Below are positions 46,101 through 53,059 of a stretch of DNA of 64,000 nucleotides, piece by piece. Made by a program: the position numbers and the translations under genes. Positions within the stretch are counted from its first letter, which is position 1. The number at the start of each line of letters is the position of its first letter. This DNA is from Paenibacillus senegalensis JC66 (GTDB lineage Bacteria; Bacillota; Bacilli; Paenibacillales; NBRC-103111): assembly GCF_000285515.1 (NCBI RefSeq), contig NZ_HE610961.1, forward strand, positions 49,863-113,862, written 5' to 3'. The notes under the pieces were generated by a model. The model was given only the letters and a program-made list of their open reading frames with translations, was not told the origin of the DNA and searched no databases.

Positions 46101-46421
46101 CACCTGGCCAGGAGCGCTCCAGCCAATTGGAACAATCCGCGTTCCATCCGGACCGACCGGATTCGTCACGCCGTACATGTAGTAGGCCCCGCGTTCTGGC
46201 ACGAGCCCGCGGATTTCCTCATCGTCCAGCGACATCCAGCGGAGTGCATTGGCCTGTTTCATAATCCGGGCAAATGCCCGGCGTGCCCACGATGGACCCT
46301 CCTGTCCGACCCGGTTTCGGGCCTTTTGCAGTTGTGCTGCGGTATACAGCACTCTCGGATGCTCCAACGTTAAATCTGGCTTAATCCCTTCAGGCGGCTG
46401 CCACAGCTTTTTTCCCAGCAT
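43152..46421 (-). CDS. Heparinase II/III-family protein, cytosolic, 1089 residues
   Basis: No signal peptide, so probably cytosolic or unconventional. It starts with EHPRVLYTAAQLQKARNRVG, continues with an alpha-toroid region (YAYAISGEAVYARKAAVILD, LIWYTNACDLIW, DQLHNGTADYNMGIAVVGSL, DGNYFETSESYSRVSQEIYL) and then the beta-sandwich (LLYLRAGKGAHQRGAFLRYG, LNHGQLDELAILLYASGREL, FDPGYNMAQYRYGW, SHWTVAVNETGQ), the order of heparinase II/III lyases. The C-terminal 300 residues are beta-rich. ATG 46421 follows AAAAGGAG. It is the first gene of the minus-strand cluster with its own regulated leader. Substrate unknown; oligosaccharides produced by the secreted lyase are a reasonable guess. Confidence 0.85.
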   Translation of the reverse strand: MLGKKLWQPPEGIKPDLTLEHPRVLYTAAQLQKARNRVGQEGPSWARRAFARIMKQANALRWMSLDDEEIRGLVPERGAYYMYGVTNPVGPDGTRIVPIGWSAPGQVRSELGAVYPSEQYPDDGTGWQDADGQIYYFTARWHGFVVDELTRAVEPLAYAYAISGEAVYARKAAVILDALAAVYPEAIEGPLDYPGLRPGKEGGRLERPYYQVARTLIWYTNACDLIWRSGELDGPSKSNPGCTIKENIVYNLLLNGADYCYRESQLPGYVDQLHNGTADYNMGIAVVGSLLGIDRYVDWAVNGPTNLRFMISNNIDRDGNYFETSESYSRVSQEIYLHMAEALYHVRTPQFAEGINFYQDERFVRFYVGNRRKNMLAGRIPSYGDSFVDEKVDADEGFDKAAWYHALKFYLRTSEEKSKQDYVKWLRLPPGVTLDEIAEGDKSIWLLFNLEDEEQFVYKPDSPSAESQAAQLPALLGGKGLLYLRAGKGAHQRGAFLRYGPTLNHGQLDELAILLYASGRELTFDPGYNMAQYRYGWQFETVSHWTVAVNETGQLSSSSAGGSVHFFAHAPGLCVADVSDEAAYRSEGVEIYRRMLAMIDISDTESYWVDLFRVSGGRVRDYSFHSRGKVFSSEGLTLSPPEKGSVASTEYDWGRQLKGDGTVSGFEKEGFSFSPPGRGYGFLGRPRRALASDVWSSTWSDPAQLKLTMLPQEGREVIVAEGPEPMGVTYVLARDKGPATSQFMAIIEAGEKAGAARIKALDLEAAAQTQIAKVKPAVAAIAHTPAGKHSFCDYILSTLDGCSFSALETSCGGRKVETNAEFAMVRLREDHHLLQAHFVRGTSLRIGEMELSIATSSLAGIIQSVNYELGTMTILGMEVLPEALRGQYIYVDSPEYSHNSPYFVNSAQQLSGDCLLIEAGAGKDGFTLARGRLTQKPQENRLPNGVNLPYSRNVLRHGPNCYFDGKLVANHAGANALITAVDADYAGLHVNTISGFAAGDNITIYDIKAGDQVVLPLSVHLQWSGENDYELRSIVPVQVAGADCPIYILGAEGEWIAVKRQMVNGRILSIIEPGAEGRRTIRFGQRANG

Positions 46422-46488
46422 CGGTTAACAACTCCTTTTTGGCTCAGCATTTTTCATTTGCATTTTTGTTTCACTTGTCGACGATCTT

Positions 46489-46610
46489 ATGGACGAAGTT
46501 TCGGATGAAGTTGTGGATGAATTTGTGGGTGAACTTGTGGGTGAACTTGTGGGTGAAGTTATGGATGAACTTGTGTACGAGCTTGCGGACGAACTGGACG
46601 AATTGGACGT
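46489..46610. repeat. 12-bp tandem repeat in the leader of the large heparinase gene
   Basis: About nine units of the type GTGGGTGAACTT (plus strand) run through 46494-46605. On the minus (mRNA) strand a frame from GTG 46631 to 46425 reads Ser/Thr-rich (TSSPTSSPTSSP) and on the plus strand another reads VGELVGELVGEV. Neither has a usable ribosome binding site, so both are probably by-products of the repeat. Confidence 0.75.
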
Positions 46611-46614
46611 TAGT

Positions 46615-46638
46615 TTACATTCCTCTATCACCTCCTTA
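46615..46638 (-). promoter_or_regulatory. Perfect 12-nt Shine-Dalgarno followed by ATG-TAA in the leader
   Basis: On the minus strand TAAGGAGGTGAT is complementary to the whole 16S rRNA 3' tail over 12 bases. After AGAGGA comes ATG directly followed by TAA at 46620-46615. It is about 200 nt upstream of the heparinase start and about 20 nt from the predicted transcript 5' end, like the mRNA-stabilising STAB-SD elements known in Bacillus. Confidence 0.65.
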
Positions 46639-46663
46639 TACGCAGCTCTGGTTTTACAAGCAA

Positions 46664-46692
46664 ACCTTAACGGAAAGCGCTTTCCCAGTCAA
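46664..46692 (-). promoter_or_regulatory. Promoter of the heparinase cluster with overlapping operator
   Basis: On the minus strand TTGACT (46692-46687) and TAAGGT (46669-46664) are 17 bp apart, a sigma-A type promoter with a good -35 and weak -10. The spacer contains the perfect palindrome GGAAAGCGCTTTCC at 46672-46685, a CcpA cre / LacI-family operator pattern, placed where a repressor would block polymerase. Confidence 0.65.
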
Positions 46693-46744
46693 GAGTGTAT
46701 TTCCTGATTTGTAAATTGCTGCAACTATTAATCTTTCCAAAGAG

Positions 46745-46788
46745 AAAAAAGAGCGAGTACCGGGATCTAGTCCAACGACACTCGCTCT
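46745..46788 (-). terminator. Rho-independent terminator of the GDSL-SLH gene
   Basis: On the minus strand AGAGCGAGT pairs with ACTCGCTCT around a 21-base loop and runs into TTTTTT. It lies 117 bp past the stop of the gene at 46905. Confidence 0.8.
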
Positions 46789-46904
46789 CTCGTATGATTC
46801 TCTAGCATGATTCTGCAGGATGATTTTCCAGTTGATGAATGATTACCCGGGATGAATCTCCAGTTGATTCTCTAATCAGATAAGGTTATGGATAAGGGCT
46901 AGAT

Positions 46905-49301
46905 TTAGTCAATATAATTGACTTCTTTTAACAATCGCTCCAGCAGAGCAGCCGACTGAGCACGCGTGGCAGTCTCCGCTGGACGGAACGTTCCATCCTG
47001 CATACCGTCAATCAAGCCGGCTTTTACCGCTTGGTCGATTGCAGCTTGAGACCAGCTGGAAATCCCGTCTGCATCAACGAAGTCCGTAACGGATGCGTTG
47101 GTCCTGTCTGGAAGCGGGTGCCCCAGCAGCTCAATGGAACGGATGATCATGAGGGCCATTTGCTCACGGCTAATCGTCTGCTCCGGACGGAAGCTGCCAT
47201 CCTCAAAGCCGTCGACAAGCCCGCTGAGCTTAGCGGCAGTTACCACATCAGCGTACCAGGCTGTCTCCGGTACATCCGAGAAGGCCGCTCCCCCGGCCGG
47301 GGCTGAAGCCTGAAGACCGGCGGCACACACCAGCAATGCAGCAAATTCCGCACGAGTTACAGGCGACTCCGGGGCAAAAACGTCAGTTGTTCTGCCTTGA
47401 ACAAGCAGCTTGGAAGCCAGGTTTTCGATCGCTCCTTGAGCCCAATGCCCGCGTGTATCCTGAAAGGATTTGAAATAGTCAATCAATACGATCGGATCAT
47501 TGATGCTGCTTTGCATAGACGCAAATGCCCGACCTTCTTCTACACGGAATGTGGCCGGGGCAAAAGCCAGTTCCCCAGCTCCCGCATCGTAGCGGGCTGC
47601 AGAAAGATTAATCAAAGCGGTTGCTGACTCCGGTCCGGCGATCGTTCGGCCAGCGGTCGGCAAAATGGTTTCGGTGCCCTCATGATGCACACTCACCGTC
47701 ATCACGACCGGCGTACCGGCAAGCGTAATCCCTTGAGAGGAAGCTTGGTTCTCCAGAGCCGCGATTACGGAAGCTAATGGCTTGCCGATTCTCAATTCCA
47801 GATGATCATCGTCATGCAGCTCCAAACCCTTCACTGCCTGATGAAGCGCGGCTTGCCGGAACACAAGATTAAGCACTGCCTCTGCGGCAGCATCTTGCAA
47901 ATCGTTAATTTGCCCGACGCTCAATTGCAGAACAGCCCCATCGGCCTGTTGATTGACCCGAACAAAAAGTTCGGCTTCCGCTTGACCGTTAAGCTGCTCC
48001 AGTGCTTGTCTCCATGCCTCATCACGAATCGTTACCGTCAGGGTAACGGTGCCGTTCTCGGCAGTAGCCGATGTGATTTCCAAAGCATTTTCGTTAAATT
48101 CAATAATGCCATTAGCAGCCGAGAAGTATTGGCCAGCGCCTCCTGGAAGAAGCGGACCGCCAATCCAGCCGCCTGCGGAAGGACGGCGGGTATTTGTCGT
48201 CACTTCGATGAACGGATTATGCCGGCTGACTTCTCCCTCTTCATTGGCCGCCTTCACCGTGAACGTATAAGTCGTTTGCGGCTGCAGCGAAGATACTTGA
48301 TACGTTGTCTCCGTTACGGTAGCGATATGCTCGTCATCCTTGTACACGGAATACGTCACGGCACTTTTATCCCGGGCAGGCGTCCACTGCAAATCGACAC
48401 TAGTAGCGGTAACCCCGGTTGCTCTAAGCGTATTTGCCGGAACCCAGGAATAATGGGTTTCAAGAGCCGCCAGGAACTCCTTGGCTACCGCGTAGTATCC
48501 TGCAGGGCTTAGATGAATATCATGGGGATTAGGCAGATACTCTAAATAATTGCCGTTAATCACTTCCGCTGTCGGTACAAATACAGCGCCAATCTGTTCC
48601 GCCGCTGCGGCGATAACCCTATTCAACAGGGTTAGCAGCTGATTGAGCTGGGGTTGAATATCAGGCGGCAGGTACGGGTATGGGTTGTAATATCCCATGA
48701 TGTAGACCTGCGCATCTGCGTTCAGCTCATGAATCGCTTCCCCGATCAGCACGAGGTTCTGCCCCACATGCTCGAGCGCTTCTACTATCGCTTTCTGATC
48801 AATCGTTATGTCCAGCGAATCTTCTGGATTTATCCGCACCCCTGCGGAAAGCACATCATTGGCGCCGGCCGAGATCGTAATCAGATCAGCAGCTGCAATC
48901 GCTTCCTGATTGGTCGTCTGGTATACACTATCGGTCACATTTCCAACAATTCGTTGCAATACATCTGTTGTTTTGTAGCCCGGGTAGGAATGCCACTTGC
49001 TAAATCCCTCCAGGTTATTCTGCTGCTTAAGGAAATCCGCCAGGAAATCGGCATAGCCTGGCCCAGGTTTATAACCCGGATTTCCCACCAGCCCTCTATC
49101 ATAGGGCCCCATTCCAAAAGCCAGAGAATCGCCAAGAGCCAAATATTGCACCGGAGGAGTCCAGGATGGCCCTCCTGCCGCTATTGGCCCGGCGGGTGCC
49201 TCTAGCGGATCGCTGGCTCCCAGCGCGTGCATAGGCAGATACAATGCCTGAAGCAGCAGCAGAGTAATCATCACCCATCGAATCTTTGAAAACCCTTTCA
49301 A
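46905..49301 (-). CDS. S-layer-anchored SGNH/GDSL hydrolase with FN3 domain
   Basis: 798 residues if the start is TTG 49301 (GAGG 9 bases upstream, giving a clean signal peptide KGFSKIRWVMITLLLLQALY); the frame is open to GTG 49355. The SGNH esterase domain (about 50-290) has LALGDSLAFG (catalytic Ser), AGANDVL (block III) and DIHLSPAGY (Asp-His). An FN3 domain follows (about 295-375), then a beta-rich domain of unknown type, then three SLH repeats at the end (SFQDTRGHWAQGAIENLASK; AFSDVPETAWYADV; DFVDADGISSWSQAAIDQAV) that bind pyruvylated cell wall polymer. Probably a surface esterase acting on acetylated or other esterified polymer. Confidence 0.9.
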   Translation of the reverse strand: MKGFSKIRWVMITLLLLQALYLPMHALGASDPLEAPAGPIAAGGPSWTPPVQYLALGDSLAFGMGPYDRGLVGNPGYKPGPGYADFLADFLKQQNNLEGFSKWHSYPGYKTTDVLQRIVGNVTDSVYQTTNQEAIAAADLITISAGANDVLSAGVRINPEDSLDITIDQKAIVEALEHVGQNLVLIGEAIHELNADAQVYIMGYYNPYPYLPPDIQPQLNQLLTLLNRVIAAAAEQIGAVFVPTAEVINGNYLEYLPNPHDIHLSPAGYYAVAKEFLAALETHYSWVPANTLRATGVTATSVDLQWTPARDKSAVTYSVYKDDEHIATVTETTYQVSSLQPQTTYTFTVKAANEEGEVSRHNPFIEVTTNTRRPSAGGWIGGPLLPGGAGQYFSAANGIIEFNENALEITSATAENGTVTLTVTIRDEAWRQALEQLNGQAEAELFVRVNQQADGAVLQLSVGQINDLQDAAAEAVLNLVFRQAALHQAVKGLELHDDDHLELRIGKPLASVIAALENQASSQGITLAGTPVVMTVSVHHEGTETILPTAGRTIAGPESATALINLSAARYDAGAGELAFAPATFRVEEGRAFASMQSSINDPIVLIDYFKSFQDTRGHWAQGAIENLASKLLVQGRTTDVFAPESPVTRAEFAALLVCAAGLQASAPAGGAAFSDVPETAWYADVVTAAKLSGLVDGFEDGSFRPEQTISREQMALMIIRSIELLGHPLPDRTNASVTDFVDADGISSWSQAAIDQAVKAGLIDGMQDGTFRPAETATRAQSAALLERLLKEVNYID

Positions 49302-49499
49302 ATCAACCGACCTCACCCTCACAAAATAATAATAGCACGGCGAAAAATACTCCACCCGTGGCAGATCGCGGCAGACCTCGCGCGACTACTTTTTCACCCC
49401 ATTTTGGGCTCTGCTTTTATTAAACCATGCCTCCGATAAAATGAAAACAGGACTTCCCCTATTTCTGCTAAAAGATGTCAACTTTGTGACATCCTTTTC

Positions 49500-50471
49500 C
49501 TATTTTTCTCTATCTTTTAACAGCACACCAGGTACAGCGCGAATATAGACGAGCTCTGCCAGCAGCTCTACTAAGGTCTGGGTAACTACGACTGCGGCCG
49601 CAAGCGCCCCCCAAGCACCGGGCAAAGCGAGGGCAAGCGGCAGGACCACCAGGGAGTTTCGCGTTCCGCTGCTAAATATTAATGTTCTTCCCTCTCTTGT
49701 CTCCAGCCGGAACCATCCCGCCAGCATTTTCGCAACAAGGGGAACGAACAGATGGAAGCAAAAATAAATGGGCAGCACACCGATAATCGTGCCCCATTCC
49801 GACAGCACCCTATCAATCTGCGAAGCGACAACGATAGCTAGCACCGCCGCCATAAGAGGGACGGGCAGCCAGCCGCCGAGCTCCAGCACCCTTTTCCCCA
49901 GCAGCTGCTTTTCCGCCCACCATTGAGTCATCATCGCCAAAATTAAAGGAATCATAATGATCCCCGCGAACGCCTCGACAAAGGGAGCAATCTGAACGAT
50001 TGAAGCCAGCTTTTCCCCGCCGAGAAAAAGCCACATATATATGGGCAGCAGCAGCAGTTGGGCCGTGAACAGCAGCGGAGTGACCATCAGCATTAACCGT
50101 TCATTGCCGCGGCCTAATTGAGTGAAGAAAATAACATAATCAATACACGGGGTAAGCAGGACGAGATAGACCCCGGCCAGAATTGGCGGCGCTTGTGGAA
50201 AAATGATCGTCAGCAGCCAGACGAACACCGGAATTGCGACAAAATTGGCGGTAAACAGAGCGGCCGCAAAACGCAGGTTGGCTATCGACTGACGAAGCTG
50301 TAAAAATGGAATTTGTGCAAACATTGTGTACAGCAGAACAGCCAGACAAGGCGAGATCAATTTCTCCAGCAGACCAGCCGATTCCGGTAAAAGCAAGCCA
50401 GCCGCCGCACCAGCAAGCAGGGCGGCGGCATAAATATAAATCTGGCAGGCTTCCAAGCTTTCTCTAGTCAT
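49500..50471 (-). CDS. BASS-superfamily transporter, bile acid symporter / arsenite efflux type
   Basis: 323 residues with about ten membrane segments, beginning IYIYAAALLAGAAAGLLLPE. The conserved discontinuous-helix regions are LTPCIDYVIFFTQLGRGN and SSGTRNSLVVLPLALALPG, typical of the bile acid:sodium symporter / ACR3 superfamily. It is often annotated as arsenic resistance protein, but no ars regulator or reductase is near and the ACR3 core cysteine motif cannot be confirmed by eye. Start ATG 50471 with the weak GGGGGAGAA site. Confidence 0.8.
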   Translation of the reverse strand: MTRESLEACQIYIYAAALLAGAAAGLLLPESAGLLEKLISPCLAVLLYTMFAQIPFLQLRQSIANLRFAAALFTANFVAIPVFVWLLTIIFPQAPPILAGVYLVLLTPCIDYVIFFTQLGRGNERLMLMVTPLLFTAQLLLLPIYMWLFLGGEKLASIVQIAPFVEAFAGIIMIPLILAMMTQWWAEKQLLGKRVLELGGWLPVPLMAAVLAIVVASQIDRVLSEWGTIIGVLPIYFCFHLFVPLVAKMLAGWFRLETREGRTLIFSSGTRNSLVVLPLALALPGAWGALAAAVVVTQTLVELLAELVYIRAVPGVLLKDREK

Positions 50472-50696
50472 TCCACATTCTCCCCCGGATGTACGGCAAA
50501 CCGTTCCTCATCGTCATTTCAGTAATCCTTCCGTAGAAAGGCTCATGTTCCCCCTATTATTTCACATTCATTAATGGGGGTAAATATAGACCGCTCTGCA
50601 TTTTTAATCCCTCTAACCAACGAGATTTCAAGGCTTCGCGGGGTTTACGAAAATTTTTTTCGATTTTTTTTCAAAATGAGGGAGCATTTCTATACC

Positions 50697-50712
50697 ATGC
50701 TCCGTCTAATAG
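50697..50712 (+). promoter_or_regulatory. Possible ECF-type -10 region and inverted repeat
   Basis: CGTCTAAT at 50703-50710, a common ECF sigma -10 sequence, lies 14 bp before the sigma gene, next to the inverted repeat GGAGCAT...ATGCTCC (50681-50703). A clear AAC-type -35 was not found. Confidence 0.3.
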
Positions 50713-50723
50713 GGTGAAAGGCG

Positions 50724-51287
50724 GTGAAAATTCCCTTGCTTTTTGCTTTGGTACCAAGCGAAAACAAGCTGAAATCTTCCAATTCCCCTCCTTCAGAAGA
50801 GCTGATCGGGAAGCTGGTGGATCAATATGGCGATGATGTCCTGCGCCTGGCATACATGTATCTTAGGGATAGACAATTGGCCGAGGATGCTTTCCAGGAA
50901 GTGTTTATTAAGGTTTACAAGAAGTATCACACATTTCGGAAAGACAGTGGAGAGAAGACGTGGCTGATGCGGATTACGATTAATGTATGCAAGGACATGC
51001 TGCGCGGATTCTGGTGGAAACGGGTTAAGACCACCTTTCTTCCGGAACAGCCTGATGATCAGGGGACGCCTGAGCAGCTGGTGACGGCCCGCGATGCCAA
51101 CCGCAGATTATGGGAGGAAGTTCTTCGTTTGCCGCCTTTACTTAAGGATGCCGTAATTTTGTACTACTATGAGGAGATGGAAACACCGGAGATTTCGCAG
51201 GTGTTGGGGGTTCCGGAGGGAACGGTGCGCAGCCGCCTTCACCGTGCAAGAACAGCACTTAAGACTAATTGGAAAGGGGGAGATTAG
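50724..51287 (+). CDS. ECF-type sigma-70 family RNA polymerase sigma factor
   Basis: 187 residues. Region 2 is about 30-95 (YGDDVLRLAYMYLRDRQLAE, FQEVFIKVYKKYHTFR, KTWLMRITINVCKDMLR) and region 4 about 125-180 (LPPLLKDAVILYYYEEMETP, ISQVLGVPEGTVRSRLHRAR). There is no region 1 or 3, as in ECF factors. The start is GTG 50724; spacing to AAAGG is short but AGGG lies 9 bases upstream. Its stop overlaps the ribosome binding site of the next gene, the likely membrane anti-sigma factor. Confidence 0.93.
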   Translation: MKIPLLFALVPSENKLKSSNSPPSEELIGKLVDQYGDDVLRLAYMYLRDRQLAEDAFQEVFIKVYKKYHTFRKDSGEKTWLMRITINVCKDMLRGFWWKRVKTTFLPEQPDDQGTPEQLVTARDANRRLWEEVLRLPPLLKDAVILYYYEEMETPEISQVLGVPEGTVRSRLHRARTALKTNWKGGD

Positions 51288-51288
51288 T

Positions 51289-51987
51289 TTGGAACCGTTG
51301 GACCGTTTCCGTCACATTGCCAAGGATCAGGTTAAGGAGCTGACAGTCAGTCCCGAGCTCAAGCAAGCGACCCTGCGGCGCATCCGGCTGGAACAACAGA
51401 AGTCCCGCAAGCCGGTGCGCTGGATTTGGCCGGCAATAAGCAGCAGTGCAGCGGCACTGGCCCTTGTCCTTGTCCTTTTCCTGAACTCGGGGGCATTCAA
51501 TATGGATTCCGGTTCCAGGCCAGGCATATCTCAAGGGATAGATGATCCTAATCCCCCCAACATTGCCGGGGAGCCTCCCGACCCGGGATTTACGGTTATG
51601 AACGACCCGGAAGCAGGATTGTTTTCCCATCATGGAAACGAAGCAGATCCAGCTCCGCAAGCTTACGTTATTGAAGGAGAGCCCGTTCCTTTACCTGCCT
51701 ACGTCCCGGCCGGCTTTCAGCTGCGGAATGCGGTTATGAATGAAAGCGGGCGGCGGCTGGAGCTCCAATATATCTTACTGGAGAAAGGCGACGGCTTCAG
51801 CCTGGTTATTGAAAAGCAGGATCAGGCGGAAACGATGGATTCTCCCGTCATTGTATCCACAGAGCCGCTAACTGCAGAGTGGGATTATGGCCCTTGGCAT
51901 TATACGCTAACCGGCCAGCTTGCTGCTGATGAAGCGAACGCTATCGCCGGATCGGTGGTGCTCCCTACTGGCAGCGAAACGAAATGA
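51289..51987 (+). CDS. Membrane anti-sigma factor (DUF4367-like)
   Basis: 232 residues from TTG 51289, one base after the sigma stop codon and behind GGGGGAGATTAG, so translation is coupled. Residues 1-45 are a cytosolic helical region that could bind the sigma factor (RFRHIAKDQVKELTVSPELK). One membrane segment is at about 46-67. The extracellular part has a DUF4367-like core (PLPAYVPAGFQLRNAVMNES, RLELQYILLEKGDGFSLVIE). The zinc-finger HxxxCxxC motif of the common anti-sigma class is absent. Assignment comes mainly from position and layout. Confidence 0.82.
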   Translation: MEPLDRFRHIAKDQVKELTVSPELKQATLRRIRLEQQKSRKPVRWIWPAISSSAAALALVLVLFLNSGAFNMDSGSRPGISQGIDDPNPPNIAGEPPDPGFTVMNDPEAGLFSHHGNEADPAPQAYVIEGEPVPLPAYVPAGFQLRNAVMNESGRRLELQYILLEKGDGFSLVIEKQDQAETMDSPVIVSTEPLTAEWDYGPWHYTLTGQLAADEANAIAGSVVLPTGSETK

Positions 51988-52093
51988 CGTTATGTGAAAA
52001 GCACGAAACAATTTGGCTGTAAAGTCCAATCCAGCTTTCGGATTTAATTTTCGATATTGAGCCTATAAATTTTAATAGAAGAGAGTGATAGGA

Positions 52094-52885
52094 ATGATTA
52101 ACAACTGGATTGCCAAAGGTGGAATTGTCGTTGCAGTTGCCGGTTTACTGACTTCCAGCAGCTACTCCAGCATCCCTGAGCAGGCCACCACTCTGCCGGC
52201 CTATGATTCCGTGCAGGTCCTCCCTGTTAAAGAGAGAGCAGAAAATGCTGCTGACGTGAATGCCGAGGAAATCGAAGTCATTACCGAAGCGGTTAACGAG
52301 AACATTAATAAAATCATTTTGAAAAGGGAAGAAAAGCCTCATGCCGGCTATGGCATTCATATCAGCCGAATTGAATTCGGAACAGCGAACGAAGCGACAG
52401 TCTACTACTACTTGATTGAGCCAGCTGAAGATGAGTTTTCCGCTCAAGTCATCACTCAACCGGAAGCTTATGTCTATGTACCTGCAGAATATTCGGTGAC
52501 AGCCGTCAATTCGGCAGATTTCATTCAGCTGCCTGCTCCGGGGGATCCCGTAGAATGGCCTGTTCCGGAAGATGATCCGGTCGAATGGCCGACACCTATC
52601 GAGGCAGAGGATGGCAGTCAGGCAGCCTTCAGTGGAGCCGTTCAGGAAATTACTCCTTCTGACAAAGAAGGCGAGCTGGCGGTTCTCAAGGTCGGCGAAG
52701 CCGATGTCCCGGCTTCCATCCATATTACGGAGGAAACCGTATTTTTTAAATTAGTAGACGGCGTTGAGGAACCCGCTTCATGGGAGGATCTTGAGGTAGG
52801 CGGTGAAATCGACGTCACCTTCAGCGGTCCGATTTTAATGATCTATCCTCCTATGGGTACGGCCGGAAAAATCGTCATTAAGTAA
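52094..52885 (+). CDS. Exported DUF3221-like protein downstream of the sigma cassette
   Basis: 263 residues from ATG 52094 (GTG 52085 is a possible longer start). Signal-peptide-like N-terminus (WIAKGGIVVAVAGLLTSSSY). The middle has a duplicated DPVEWP motif (DPVEWPVPEDDPVEWPTP, about 155-172). The last 85 residues match the DUF3221 pattern: FSGAVQEITPSDKEGELAVL, IHITEETVFFKL, EDLEVGGEIDVTFSG and YPPMGTAGKIVI. DUF3221 is a small beta-barrel of unknown role. It lies about 105 bp after the anti-sigma gene and is probably part of the regulon. Confidence 0.75.
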   Translation: MINNWIAKGGIVVAVAGLLTSSSYSSIPEQATTLPAYDSVQVLPVKERAENAADVNAEEIEVITEAVNENINKIILKREEKPHAGYGIHISRIEFGTANEATVYYYLIEPAEDEFSAQVITQPEAYVYVPAEYSVTAVNSADFIQLPAPGDPVEWPVPEDDPVEWPTPIEAEDGSQAAFSGAVQEITPSDKEGELAVLKVGEADVPASIHITEETVFFKLVDGVEEPASWEDLEVGGEIDVTFSGPILMIYPPMGTAGKIVIK

Positions 52886-52901
52886 TGGGCTGCACTTGCA
52901 A

Positions 52902-53031
52902 GAGCTGTCTGATAAGTCCTCTTCCAAGTAAAGGCCTCAAAATGAAACACCCGAGAATGCTGTTTTACCGGCATTCTTGGGTGTTGAATTTGTAAGGTGT
53001 CGTAACTAAAAAGCTGCTTATCGGACAGTCC
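52902..53031. mobile_element. 130-bp MITE-like element
   Basis: The ends are imperfect inverted repeats: GAGCTGTCTGATAAG at the left and CTTATCGGACAGTCC at the right (12 of 15 positions pair). Inside is a long hairpin, AACACCCGAGAATGC with GCATTCTTGGGTGTT (52946-52985). No coding capacity. No clear target-site duplication. The inner hairpin could also terminate transcription of the DUF3221 gene. Confidence 0.55.
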
Positions 53032-53059
53032 GCTGCTTTTGATAATGTCGCATCCCCTA

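Noticed and set aside
46489-46707. Plus-strand acidic V-x-E-L repeat protein resembling a coiled coil
   Set aside because: No ribosome binding site, produced by the 12-bp repeat and antisense to the heparinase promoter and leader.
49500-50471. Arsenic resistance operon
   Set aside because: Only one BASS-type transporter; no ArsR, ArsC or other ars gene nearby.
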